This document shows, piece after piece, positions 9,523-17,599 of a DNA stretch of 64,000 nt. The notes below the pieces were generated by a model that was given only the letters and a program-made list of their open reading frames with translations, did no database searches and was not told the DNA's origin. Source of the DNA: Mycobacterium sp. OTB74 (lineage in GTDB: Bacteria > Actinomycetota > Actinomycetes > Mycobacteriales > Mycobacteriaceae); contig NZ_JARXVD010000001.1 in NCBI RefSeq assembly GCF_029892685.1, forward strand, positions 310,001 to 374,000, written 5' to 3'. The number at the start of each line of letters is the position of its first letter. The stretch's first letter is position 1. A program made the translations under genes and the position numbers.

Positions 9523-9598
9523 GGGGCTATGGCGCAGCTGGTAGCGCACCACACTGGCAGTGTGGGGGTCAGGGGTTCGAGTCCCCTTAGCTCCACCA
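9523..9598 (+). tRNA. tRNA-Ala (anticodon GGC)
   Basis: A 76-nt cloverleaf. The acceptor GGGGCTA pairs with TAGCTCC, the anticodon stem-loop is CACACTGGCAGTGTG with anticodon GGC at 9556-9558, and the T-arm is GGGGTTCGAGTCCCC. The 3' CCA is encoded. The last 25 bases are repeated at 28430-28454, marking this gene as the insertion site of the island that follows. Confidence 0.97.
9574..9598 (+). repeat. Left attachment repeat (attL), inside tRNA-Ala
   Basis: The 25 nt covering the T-arm and acceptor 3' end, including AGTCCCCTTAGCTCCACCA. Identical to 28430-28454 except G9579, which is C in the other copy. It keeps the tRNA functional after insertion. Confidence 0.8.
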
Positions 9599-10331
9599 GA
9601 CCGGTCTTACTCGAACCGTTGGCCAAAAAAATGCCAGCGAGTCCGGGTGGGACCGCTTTGTTGTTCTTGGTCGTATTTGAAGAGGCGAAATCCGTTGCCT
9701 TGCTCGTTTCTGCGGCGACAGCCACCATCGCCTGCTTCGCCTCGGCGAATAATGGCTTGAGTTCGTTGTGGACGACCTCACAATCGTCGATGTACAGCTT
9801 TTCGAAGAACGTGTCGTTGAGATTGGCGCGAATCTGACGGTTTCCGTTCAGGTAGAGCTGGTGGATGTCCGTGACGAGGCGAAGGGCATCTCGCAGGACG
9901 CCTGCCCCAATCGATAGGTGGTCGGAAGACGTCGTGAGTCCGGCCTCGACGCGGGCGCGGCCAATCTTGATCTCATTGAGTTTGGCCCGGATCTTCGCGA
10001 CCGGCATTGTGCCGTCGGCGGCGAGGTCGATGAGTCGGGCTTCTTTCTCGTTGAGTTCGTTCATTCGTCGATTCAGCGCAGCGTGCGCCTCTCGCTCGCT
10101 GCCTTGTGCGTCGGTGAGTGCGGCGTCGAGTTTTTCCTGACATTCGGTGACGAACTCTTCGCCCGGTTGAAACGTGAAGTAGTGGTCGATGACGGCCTGC
10201 TCGACCCTCGCGACGGCGATGTGTGGCAGATCGCAGAGGGTGGCCTCGGGGGAGAGCCTGTCGAACCACTGCCAGAACGGTACCGACATCGCTGACACCC
10301 TCAGCTCCCGCGATCTGCTGATCCAGGACAT
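9599..10331 (-). pseudogene. Serine recombinase/integrase remnant (C-terminal part)
   Basis: The minus-strand frame encodes the coiled-coil and C-terminal region typical of large serine recombinases in actinobacteria (VEQAVIDHYFTFQPGEEF, HQLYLNGNRQIRANLNDTFFEKLYI). The catalytic resolvase domain and most of the zinc-ribbon domain should precede this, but they are absent: similarity stops near 10265 and unrelated sequence follows. The frame has no stop before the tRNA and runs through it. This read-through at tRNA insertion sites is common for these integrases. It is likely the inactive remnant of the enzyme that inserted the island. Confidence 0.75.
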
Positions 10332-10668
10332 TGCTGCGCTGGACAGCGCCGACCGGCGGGCAATCGCTCTGCAGTACTTAACCTTTGAGCAATTGGTGCT
10401 GGACTCTGACGCGGAGCTGCTCGATCGTGGGGTGCGGGGGACTGCGCTCTATCGGCTGGAGTTGCCGCCGCGTCTGGCCCGCGACCGCAAGCCAGGTCAC
10501 GGTGGCTACGACTACTTCATCCACATGCGCGACGCCAGTCGTCCCGAACGTGAGTTCGTCGAATGGGTCGATCCCGAAATCGGAAAGCAGCGCCATGCCG
10601 AGCTTTGTCAGGCGTGGGCGTTCGGCATCAGCTTGGATGAGTGGTTATCGATCGAGCAGGAAGGCTGA
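10189..10668 (+). CDS. Hypothetical protein, probably 5' truncated
   Basis: The convincing part is residues from about 10285 onward (SRDLLIQDIAALDSADRRA, then GYDYFIHMRDASRPEREF), a soluble 120-130-residue protein with many charged residues and ordinary mycobacterial codon use. The first 25 codons overlap the integrase remnant on the other strand and have no good start or ribosome site. The gene therefore probably lost its 5' end at the same junction that truncated the integrase. No domain was recognised. Confidence 0.4.
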   Translation: MTACSTLATAMCGRSQRVASGESLSNHCQNGTDIADTLSSRDLLIQDIAALDSADRRAIALQYLTFEQLVLDSDAELLDRGVRGTALYRLELPPRLARDRKPGHGGYDYFIHMRDASRPEREFVEWVDPEIGKQRHAELCQAWAFGISLDEWLSIEQEG

Positions 10669-10783
10669 TCTGTAGGGGAGGGTGTCTCCTCCAGTAGGCC
10701 CCAGCCCATCTATGGTGTATACCTGCCATTGGCCATGAGGGGCTCAACGCTTCTCTCAACGACCATTTTCTCGGGGGTTCTCA

Positions 10784-11539
10784 TTGGGCAACGTGCTTAA
10801 GGCTGCATCGATTACTTGTCGATCGCGTCGCCTCGCTTTTCTGGCCAGCATTATGGTGCTAATTGTGTGTGTAAGTTTGCAAACCATGCCTAAAGCGCAA
10901 GCTGAAACACGACTGCAGGTGCAATGGACGAGAATCGGAATATTCCCGCAGAGTGCGCCAGCAATGGGCTCAGGCCAGGTTGGAGCGGCACTTGCTGATG
11001 GGGACTGGGCGACTGTTGTTTGTGAAGCGCAAGGCCAGGCCGTCGGGAATGGCGACAAAGTAATAGACATATGGGATCGATTAGGCAATGGCGCATGGTT
11101 GCCTAACGCATTTCTGAAGACGAATGCTGACGGATGGACACCGGGCATTCCTCGATGTAGCGATTTTCTAAATCGAGCCGCTGTGGCGGCGCCGGATCGT
11201 GCGGCTAATCCTGGCGACGTCCAGAAGGCGGTCTCGTCTCCTTGTGGAGAATATGTTGAGTCGTGGCACTGGATGAACCAGGGGGGCGTGAAACGGCTGG
11301 CAGTAACTCCCACGACGTGTGGGTTCTTTACAGCTTTCGCTAACGTCCAAGCGTCGTTTGATGAGATGTATCACAAGGCCAATCTCAACTGGGGCGGGGA
11401 TCAGTACTGGAGTGCGTGGAATCAATGGGCGTGCCATGCAAGTTTCTGGTGGTCAAAAATGCGCACTGAATGGCACCTTGAACCCAGTCGGCCGAATGTT
11501 GGGTTCTGGCCGACGGTTTTCGCTGAATGCAACCCATGA
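10784..11539 (+). CDS. Secreted protein, DUF2599-like
   Basis: A 251-residue protein with an N-terminal signal peptide (residues 12-40, AKAQAETR cleavage region). Two parts follow: an SH3-like segment (VVCEAQGQAVGNGDKVIDIW, about 55-125) and a C-terminal Trp/Cys-rich domain ending TEWHLEPSRPNVGFWPTV and CNP. The C-terminal part resembles the DUF2599 family of actinobacterial secreted proteins as I remember it. Eight cysteines suggest disulfides outside the cell. It starts with TTG 10784. The gene is notably AT-rich for this genome, a sign of foreign origin. Function is unknown. Confidence 0.6.
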   Translation: MGNVLKAASITCRSRRLAFLASIMVLIVCVSLQTMPKAQAETRLQVQWTRIGIFPQSAPAMGSGQVGAALADGDWATVVCEAQGQAVGNGDKVIDIWDRLGNGAWLPNAFLKTNADGWTPGIPRCSDFLNRAAVAAPDRAANPGDVQKAVSSPCGEYVESWHWMNQGGVKRLAVTPTTCGFFTAFANVQASFDEMYHKANLNWGGDQYWSAWNQWACHASFWWSKMRTEWHLEPSRPNVGFWPTVFAECNP

Positions 11540-11555
11540 TATATTAGGAATATTG

Positions 11556-12041
11556 ATGAGTATTCCCCCAATTCTGCCGTTGCTGGCGATAATTGTATTT
11601 ATTATCACTGTTCATTCGCGCAAGCGTCAGAGGCGAAAGCTGATTACGTCACTAGCGTGCGCCGGACTTATTATCGCTATTTTCTCAATTGTCGCTATCA
11701 ACGCAGTTGCTGAGTCCAGAGATCGCGATCCAAATATCCACGGTCTATCTCTTTCGGGCATAATTTTGATGTTCTTGTTCGTAGTCAGCAGCCGTAATTT
11801 CCTTGCGGAGCCGCAAGAGTTAACGTGTAGTTTTTTGTTCTGCCCTGTTCGACACTCCCCCTTCCAATCCTGGCGCCCGAGTTCTGGCAACGCTCGCCGG
11901 CACCTTTTCCATGGCGTAGTCGAGGAACGTCTCCAGGTCGCCCATGGCCACGTCGGCATCATTAGGGAGTTCGATCCGCACCCGCTTCTCCCGCCATATG
12001 GTTTGCGTTCTCTAAATCAGAAAGCAGTAACGGGCAGGTGA
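11556..12041 (+). CDS. Small membrane protein, possibly with a spurious C-terminal extension
   Basis: Starting at ATG 11556, just after the secreted-protein gene, the frame encodes three hydrophobic segments (about residues 4-20, 31-51 and 66-80) with basic loops (HSRKRQRRKL). After residue 88 the composition changes abruptly to GC-rich, Pro/His/Arg-rich sequence that overlaps a better short gene on the other strand. The genuine protein probably ended near 11.82 kb and now reads through a recombination junction. The 5' part is very AT-rich. Its pairing with the secreted protein suggests a secreted/membrane pair, but no function can be named. Confidence 0.45.
   Translation: MSIPPILPLLAIIVFIITVHSRKRQRRKLITSLACAGLIIAIFSIVAINAVAESRDRDPNIHGLSLSGIILMFLFVVSSRNFLAEPQELTCSFLFCPVRHSPFQSWRPSSGNARRHLFHGVVEERLQVAHGHVGIIREFDPHPLLPPYGLRSLNQKAVTGR
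11820..11981 (-). CDS. Short hypothetical protein (53 aa)
   Basis: A short minus-strand reading frame starting at GTG 11981 with GGGAG six bases before it. It translates as VRIELPNDADVAMGDLETF..., continues LDYAMEKVPASVARTRAPG and stops at 11820. Amphipathic composition, normal codon use and a good ribosome site favour a real small gene over the opposite-strand extension. No family assigned. Confidence 0.35.
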   Translation of the reverse strand: MRIELPNDADVAMGDLETFLDYAMEKVPASVARTRAPGLEGGVSNRAEQKTTR

Positions 12042-12095
12042 CCCGCTGCGTAAGCCCGGGCCGTGGTGTCGGGGCCAGCTCGTACCCTCATCTTC

Positions 12096-13094
12096 ATGAC
12101 TTACCCCGACGGCATGAATCGAGCGGCCCGCCGGAGAGCCGCCAGGGAAGCCCGCCGCAACGGCACACCGGTCCCGGCGCGACCGGCCCAGCAGCCGGCG
12201 CTTCGCCGCGAGCCAGGCTTCATGACGATCGAGCACGGACCCGACCGCAAGAACATCTCTTGCCGGAAGATCACCGAGACGGTGGTGGACCGGTCCGCCG
12301 ACACAGTCACGCTCAACTCCATAGCGGTTGAGGACACGATCCACCCCGTTGCGCTTGCGTTCGAGCCTCCATACATCGACCTGACCGCGGACGGTGGCGC
12401 CAAGGGGTTCCGGTACGTGTGGGAGAAGCTCACCTACGCCTTCGCCCTTCCGGACCCGGCCGTGTTTCCCGCGCTGCCCGACCTGGACAACACCGACCGG
12501 GCAGCCCTCACCTCCTACGTGGCAGGGTGTCGCAAACTCGCCGGTTACAGCGCAATGGCACACGGTGGCGGATTCAAGATGCAGAGCACCAACGGGAACT
12601 GGACCGTCACGCCGGACTTCCCCGATGACGAGCTGGTCGTAGCGGCCGCTGCACGGTTCCGCCAGCTGAACAACCAGGGTGAGCCCACCGCATTCACCAC
12701 CGCCTCGGATCTCGTCATCAAGGCGGCGAAGGCCCACGATGTTGCCCTGGTGCCGGTGGTGGCCGCGTGGCGGAAGGCCCGCGCTGCACTCCTGAACCGG
12801 ACGATCGCCACAATCATCTGCGACATGGCTCTCAAGAAACCGCGGCCCGACGACTTCCCAATCAGCTGCCAGAACCTTCGCCCCGAGGACTTGTTCAACA
12901 CCTACTTCTACGGGGACTTCCTCCATGTCGGGGACAATGCCGGCGACCTCATCGACATCAACTCCGATGACGGGAACGCGGCCTATCACATGTTCGGGTT
13001 CCTCACCTCGATGTCGGCGCTTGCGCACTTGTACTTCGGGTTCTCGGTGCTCGTCGAGCACGCGCTGGGGACCGCGGCGGCGACGGTGGAATAG
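12096..13094 (+). CDS. Hypothetical protein
   Basis: A soluble protein of 332 residues. The N-terminus is basic and repetitive (AARRRAAREARRNG), followed by a proline-rich stretch and a mixed alpha/beta body (DTIHPVALAFEPPYIDL, FNTYFYGDFLHVGDNAGDLI). ATG 12096 has no clear ribosome site; ATG 12114 is an alternative, or the message may be leaderless. Codon use is ordinary high-GC. The next gene starts 2 bases after its stop, so the two are probably one operon. I do not recognise the family. Confidence 0.6.
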   Translation: MTYPDGMNRAARRRAAREARRNGTPVPARPAQQPALRREPGFMTIEHGPDRKNISCRKITETVVDRSADTVTLNSIAVEDTIHPVALAFEPPYIDLTADGGAKGFRYVWEKLTYAFALPDPAVFPALPDLDNTDRAALTSYVAGCRKLAGYSAMAHGGGFKMQSTNGNWTVTPDFPDDELVVAAAARFRQLNNQGEPTAFTTASDLVIKAAKAHDVALVPVVAAWRKARAALLNRTIATIICDMALKKPRPDDFPISCQNLRPEDLFNTYFYGDFLHVGDNAGDLIDINSDDGNAAYHMFGFLTSMSALAHLYFGFSVLVEHALGTAAATVE

Positions 13095-13096
13095 CC

Positions 13097-13546
13097 GTGG
13101 CCCTGCAACTCGTCGACCTCCGCCGCGGGCCCACCGACGGTCGCTGGTGGGCGACGCCGTTCGACTGGGACGTCGCCTACGAGAACGAACACTGGTGGAA
13201 CCGACAGCTCGGAGAGGACCCCTGGTTAGTCCAGGTGCTGGAGAACGGCGTCGAGGTGGCGCGGGTCGAACTCGATGACCCGGGTGGTATCAATCCGGCT
13301 TACCGGGAGGTAACGGAGCTTGGAGACGAGCGCCTGGAGATCCAGTTCATCGAGGTGGCTACCGCCGCGCGAGGCCGCGGTGTCGGACCGCGGGTGGTGC
13401 ACGCACTCGCCGAGCGCCACCGGGGCCGGCGATTGTTCGCGTACAGCGAGGCCGACCGATTCTGGACGCAGCTCGGATGGGAGCCGTTTTACGACCCGAG
13501 TCCGGGGCCTGCAGGTCGCACTCTGTTCATCCAGCCCGCGCAGTGA
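13097..13546 (+). CDS. GNAT-like N-acetyltransferase
   Basis: A 149-residue protein with the acetyl-CoA loop ARGRGVGPRVVHALA preceded by LEIQFIEVA and followed by FWTQLGWEPFYDP, the beta4-alpha3 to beta7 pattern of GNAT enzymes. The N-terminal half is divergent and Trp-rich (DGRWWATPFDWDVAYENEHW). It starts at GTG 13097 immediately after the preceding hypothetical gene. The acceptor substrate is unknown. Confidence 0.6.
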   Translation: MALQLVDLRRGPTDGRWWATPFDWDVAYENEHWWNRQLGEDPWLVQVLENGVEVARVELDDPGGINPAYREVTELGDERLEIQFIEVATAARGRGVGPRVVHALAERHRGRRLFAYSEADRFWTQLGWEPFYDPSPGPAGRTLFIQPAQ

Positions 13547-13936
13547 TGTTGGCGTCCCAAGTGATCACGGTTGCGTCGTGTCACCGCCGGGTTCGACGTA
13601 CCAGCGCGGCTCTTGATCTGGTTGGAGCATCAAGGAATTCGTGCGTACCGCACGCCGTCACCGAACGGTGAAGATTAAGCACGGCAATCAGACTCTGACC
13701 GCCGCCGACCCCTGCCCGAGGACCTACGCGCAGCCCTTATGAAGATCCGCGCTGTCGGCGCGCACTAATTTGAGCCAAGTCGGACTAACGCGGATTGTTG
13801 GTCATTTCAATTACGCTGCTAACCGTGTTAGAGCGCCTTTCCTTTGAGGTTGGAAAGGTTGCATTGACCTGCATGGATAGCCAAGAAGTCGTGTATAACT
13901 GAAAACGATTATCAATAATATGGGGGAATCTCGCCT
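13547..13936. other. Non-coding interval before the defence operon
   Basis: About 390 bases without a convincing gene. A short plus-strand frame ending at TAA 13767-13769 (LPEDLRAALMKIRAVGAH) may be the tail of a lost gene. The last 100 bases are AT-rich and contain the operon promoter region: a TATAAC -10-like hexamer at 13894-13899, a Zur-like palindrome at 13900-13914 and a GGGGGAA ribosome site before GTG 13937. Confidence 0.5.
13900..13914. promoter_or_regulatory. Zur/Fur-like palindrome in the hsdM promoter
   Basis: TGAAAACGATTATCA differs at two positions from the mycobacterial Zur-type palindrome TGAAAATNATTTTCA. It lies directly after a -10-like TATAAC and 23 bases before the hsdM start. 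Whether Zur, a Fur relative or another repressor binds is unknown. Confidence 0.3.
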
Positions 13937-16367
13937 GTGGCTCTGAAGAAATCCGACCTCTACAGCTCACTCTGGAAGTCCTGCGACGAGCTACGTGGCG
14001 GCATGGATGCCAGCCAGTACAAGGACTACATCCTGACGATGTTGTTCGTGAAGTACGTCTCGGACAAAGCCAAGGCCGATCCGGACAGTCTGATCGACGT
14101 CCCCAAGGGCGGCTCGTTCGATGACATGCTCGCCGCCAAGGGCGATAAGGAGATCGGCGATCGGTTCAACAAAATCATCGCCGCGCTGGCCGAGGCGAAC
14201 GGCCTGCAGAAGGTCATCGACCTGGCCGACTTCAACGACGAGGAGAAGCTTGGCAAGGGCAAGGAGATGCAGGACCGGCTGTCTGCACTCGTGACCATCT
14301 TCGCCGACCTCGACTTCCGCGGCTCACGGGCTGAGGGCGATGACCTGCTTGGCGACGCCTACGAGTACCTGATGCGCCACTTCGCGACCGAGTCGGGCAA
14401 GAGCAAGGGGCAGTTCTATACGCCGGCTGAGGTATCGCGGATCCTGGCCAAGGTTGTCGGCATCAGGGATGAGACACGCCCAGAAACAGCACATAACCAC
14501 CTGTGGATCGGGCTCGCTTCTCCTCAAGGCAGCTGATGAAGCGCCCCGCGGCATCACCATCTATGGGCAAGAAAAGGACAACGCCACCTGGGCTCTGTCC
14601 AAGATGAACATGATCCTGCATGGCAATGAGGTTGCCGACATTCGCAAGGGCGACACCATCACCAGTCCGCAGTTCACCAAGAACGACCAGCTGCAGACGT
14701 TCGACTTCGCAGTGATGAACCCGCCCTTTTCGGTCAAGTCGTGGACCAACGGGCTAGACAAAGAGTACGGCCGCTTCGAGTTTGGCCGCCCGCCCGAGAA
14801 GAACGGCGACTACGCCTTCTTGCTGCATGTCATCAAGTCGCTGAAAAGTACCGGCAAGGCGGCCGTCATCTTGCCGCACGGCGTGCTGTTTCGCGGTGGC
14901 GCCGAAGCGACCATTCGCAAGGAACTGCTCAAGCGGGGCTACATCAAGGGCATCATCGGCCTGCCGCCGAACCTCTTCTACGGCACCGGCATCCCGGCTT
15001 GCATCGTGGTCATCGACAAGGAGAACGCCGCCGGTCGCACGGGCGTGTTCATGATCGACGCCTCGAAAGGCTTCATAAAGGACGGGCCAAAGAACCGTCT
15101 CCGCAGCCAGGACATCCACAAGATCGTCGACGTCTTCACCAAACAGACTGACATCGAGCGTTACTCGCGCATGGTGCCGCTCAAAGAGATCGCCGACGCG
15201 AAGAGCGACTACAACCTCAACATCCCGCGCTACATTGACTCGTCAGAGCCCGAAGACCTGCAGGACCTCAGCGCCCATCTGCACGGCGGCATCCCCGACC
15301 ATGACCTCGACGCGCTCGACGCCTACTGGCAGGCCTTCCCGAGTCTGCGCACCACATTGTTCACCCCGAATCGCCCCGGCTACAGCGATCTCGCCGTCGA
15401 TATCGCGAGCGTTCAGCAGAAGGTGCTCGACTCTGCCAAGTTCAAGACGTTTGCGGCCAAAGTTGATGCAGTAGTTGACGAGTGGTTTGCCGCTCACCGG
15501 CCACAATGGGCCGCGATCGACCAAGACACCAAACCAACCGAGTTGATTGGTGGGATCGGCGAGGATCTTCTCGCGCGGTTCAAGTCGATACCGCTGCTAG
15601 ACGAGTACGACGTGTACGAGCAGCTGATGACGTACTGGCACGGCGTCATGCACGACGACGTCTTCCTCATCATGAATGACGGCTGGCTCGATGCAGCCAA
15701 GCCGCGTAAGACCATTGAAGACAAAGACCGCAAGCTCACTGAGACACCCGACCTCGTCGTTGGCTCTGGCCGTAGCGCCGCCAAGTACAAGATGGATCTG
15801 ATCCCGCCGTCGCTGATGGTGTCCACGTACTACTACGACACCGCTGAGGAGATCAACAAGCTGACGGCCGCCGCGGAGGAAGCCACGCGCGCTGTCGAGG
15901 AGTACGTCGAGGAACACGCTGTCGAGGACGGCTTACTGGTCGAGGCAATGGATGGCGACAAGATTAGCAAGGCGCTCGCCTCGGCACGGCTGAAAGTGGC
16001 CAAGAAAGAAGGCACGGACCCTGACGAGATCAGGGCACTTGAGCATCTGATCGGCCTTTACGACGCTGAGGCCGAGGCCAAGAAGGCCGTCAAAGAACTC
16101 CAGGCGGAACTAGACGAGACAGTGCTGAAGGAGTACGGCAACCTTACTGCGGATGACGTGAAATCGCTTGTACTCCACGAGAAGTGGTATCGCGCAATCT
16201 CCGCCGGCATTAACAATGAGGTCGCTTCCCTTACGCATGAGCTCGTGGCACGAATTCGGGAGCTGGGTCAGCGCTACGCCGAAAGGGTCAGCGATCTCAA
16301 TGCGGAAATGGTCCAGATTGAGGCACGAGTTGCCGCGCATCTAGCTGACATGGGAGTGGAGGCATGA
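13937..16367 (+). pseudogene. hsdM: Type I restriction-modification methyltransferase HsdM, frameshifted
   Basis: Modification subunit of a type I system; with HsdS it methylates adenine in the target. The N-terminal HsdM_N region (residues 1-150, QYKDYILTMLFVKYVSDKAK) and the start of the catalytic domain (GQFYTPAEVSRILAKVVG) read from GTG 13937. The SAM-binding motif I (TCGSGSLLLKAADEAP) and the catalytic NPPF (DFAVMNPPFSVKSW) read in another frame, open from about 14454 to 16367. The frame changes around 14485-14500, and the few residues normally before TCGSG (a YDP-like segment) are missing. This fits a small deletion whose length is not a multiple of three, or an assembly error. The C-terminal part is long and coiled. 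Its stop overlaps hsdS (ATGA). Confidence 0.85.
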
Positions 16368-17599
16368 CGTCCACGATCCCCTCCGATTGGCGCGTCGAAC
16401 CGCTAGCGGCGGTATCCGAGCGAATCATGGTTGGGATCGCAAGCGCAGCCACTCATGCCTATAGGTCGACCGGTGTCCCGATGCTTCGCAATCAAAACAT
16501 CAAGTCGGGCCGCCTCGATGACTCTGATGTGCTCTTCATCGATCCCGGATACGAAAAGGGATTCCGTAGCAAGCGACTACAGCCGGGTGACCTAATAACT
16601 GCCCGAACTGGTTACCCAGGAGCAACCTGTGTTGTGCCGAAGCATTACGAAGCTGCACAGAGCTTTACGACTCTTATCACGCGGCCGAACTCAAAGCTGG
16701 TCGACAGCGACTACCTCTGCTACTACATCAATTCCGAACAGGGACAATCCTTCGTCACGCAGAGCCAGATCGGAGGGGCTCAGCAAAATATCAACGCTGG
16801 CGCATTTCGGCTAATGCCCATTTGGTTACCTCCGCTCGATGAGCAACGAGCAATCGCCGACGCACTCATCGATGTCGACAGTCTAATCACCACCCTCGAG
16901 CGCCGAATCGTCAAGATGGAGGATATCAAGCAGGGCGTAGTGCAGCAGCTCCTCACCGGCAGAACTCGCCTACCAGGATTCACTCAGCCGTGGATTCAGG
17001 CATCGCTCGGATCGCTCGGCAGCTTTCTCAAGGGCCGCGGCGTTAAGCGCGAAGACGTCCGCGACAGTGGAATTCCGTGCATCCGTTACGGAGAGCTCTA
17101 TACCGAATTCGACGATTATACCTCTGCTGCAAAATCTTTCGTTGAGCCAGGCGTGGCAGCGGCGGCGGTACCGTTGCGATGTGGCGACCTACTCTTTGCC
17201 GGCTCAGGGGAAACTCGTGACGAAATTGGCAAGTGCGTGGCTTACATTGGCCCTATTCCTGCCGTTGCCGGCGGCGACATCGTCATCTTGAGGGGTTCCG
17301 AATTCAATCCTACGTACCTCGCGCTGCTCGCCAACACACCTGAAGTCGCCAATCAAAAGTCTCGTGCGGGGCAAGGGGATGCTGTTGTGCATATCAGTAG
17401 CCGTGCGCTCGCTGCTATTCAGGTGGCCCTCCCGCCTCGGCCAGAACAGGACGCAATCGCGAGGGTCATCGTCGACACCGACCACGACATTCGATCGCTC
17501 GGAAGCCGAGTACATAAGGCCCGTGCGGTGAAGGATGGCATGATGCAACAGCTTCTCAGCGGCCGCACGCGCCTGCCAGTCAACGAGGCAGCATCATGA
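16364..17599 (+). CDS. hsdS: Type I restriction-modification specificity subunit HsdS
   Basis: A 411-residue DNA-recognition subunit with two target recognition domains (about residues 5-165 and 205-375). Each is followed by a conserved helix ending in nearly the same words, QQLLTGRTRLP and QQLLSGRTRLP, the circular repeat typical of HsdS. The two half-sites of the target are read by the two domains. The start overlaps the hsdM stop and the end overlaps the next gene by 4 bp. The specificity cannot be deduced. It is intact, so any loss of function comes from the broken hsdM. Confidence 0.92.
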   Translation: MTSTIPSDWRVEPLAAVSERIMVGIASAATHAYRSTGVPMLRNQNIKSGRLDDSDVLFIDPGYEKGFRSKRLQPGDLITARTGYPGATCVVPKHYEAAQSFTTLITRPNSKLVDSDYLCYYINSEQGQSFVTQSQIGGAQQNINAGAFRLMPIWLPPLDEQRAIADALIDVDSLITTLERRIVKMEDIKQGVVQQLLTGRTRLPGFTQPWIQASLGSLGSFLKGRGVKREDVRDSGIPCIRYGELYTEFDDYTSAAKSFVEPGVAAAAVPLRCGDLLFAGSGETRDEIGKCVAYIGPIPAVAGGDIVILRGSEFNPTYLALLANTPEVANQKSRAGQGDAVVHISSRALAAIQVALPPRPEQDAIARVIVDTDHDIRSLGSRVHKARAVKDGMMQQLLSGRTRLPVNEAAS

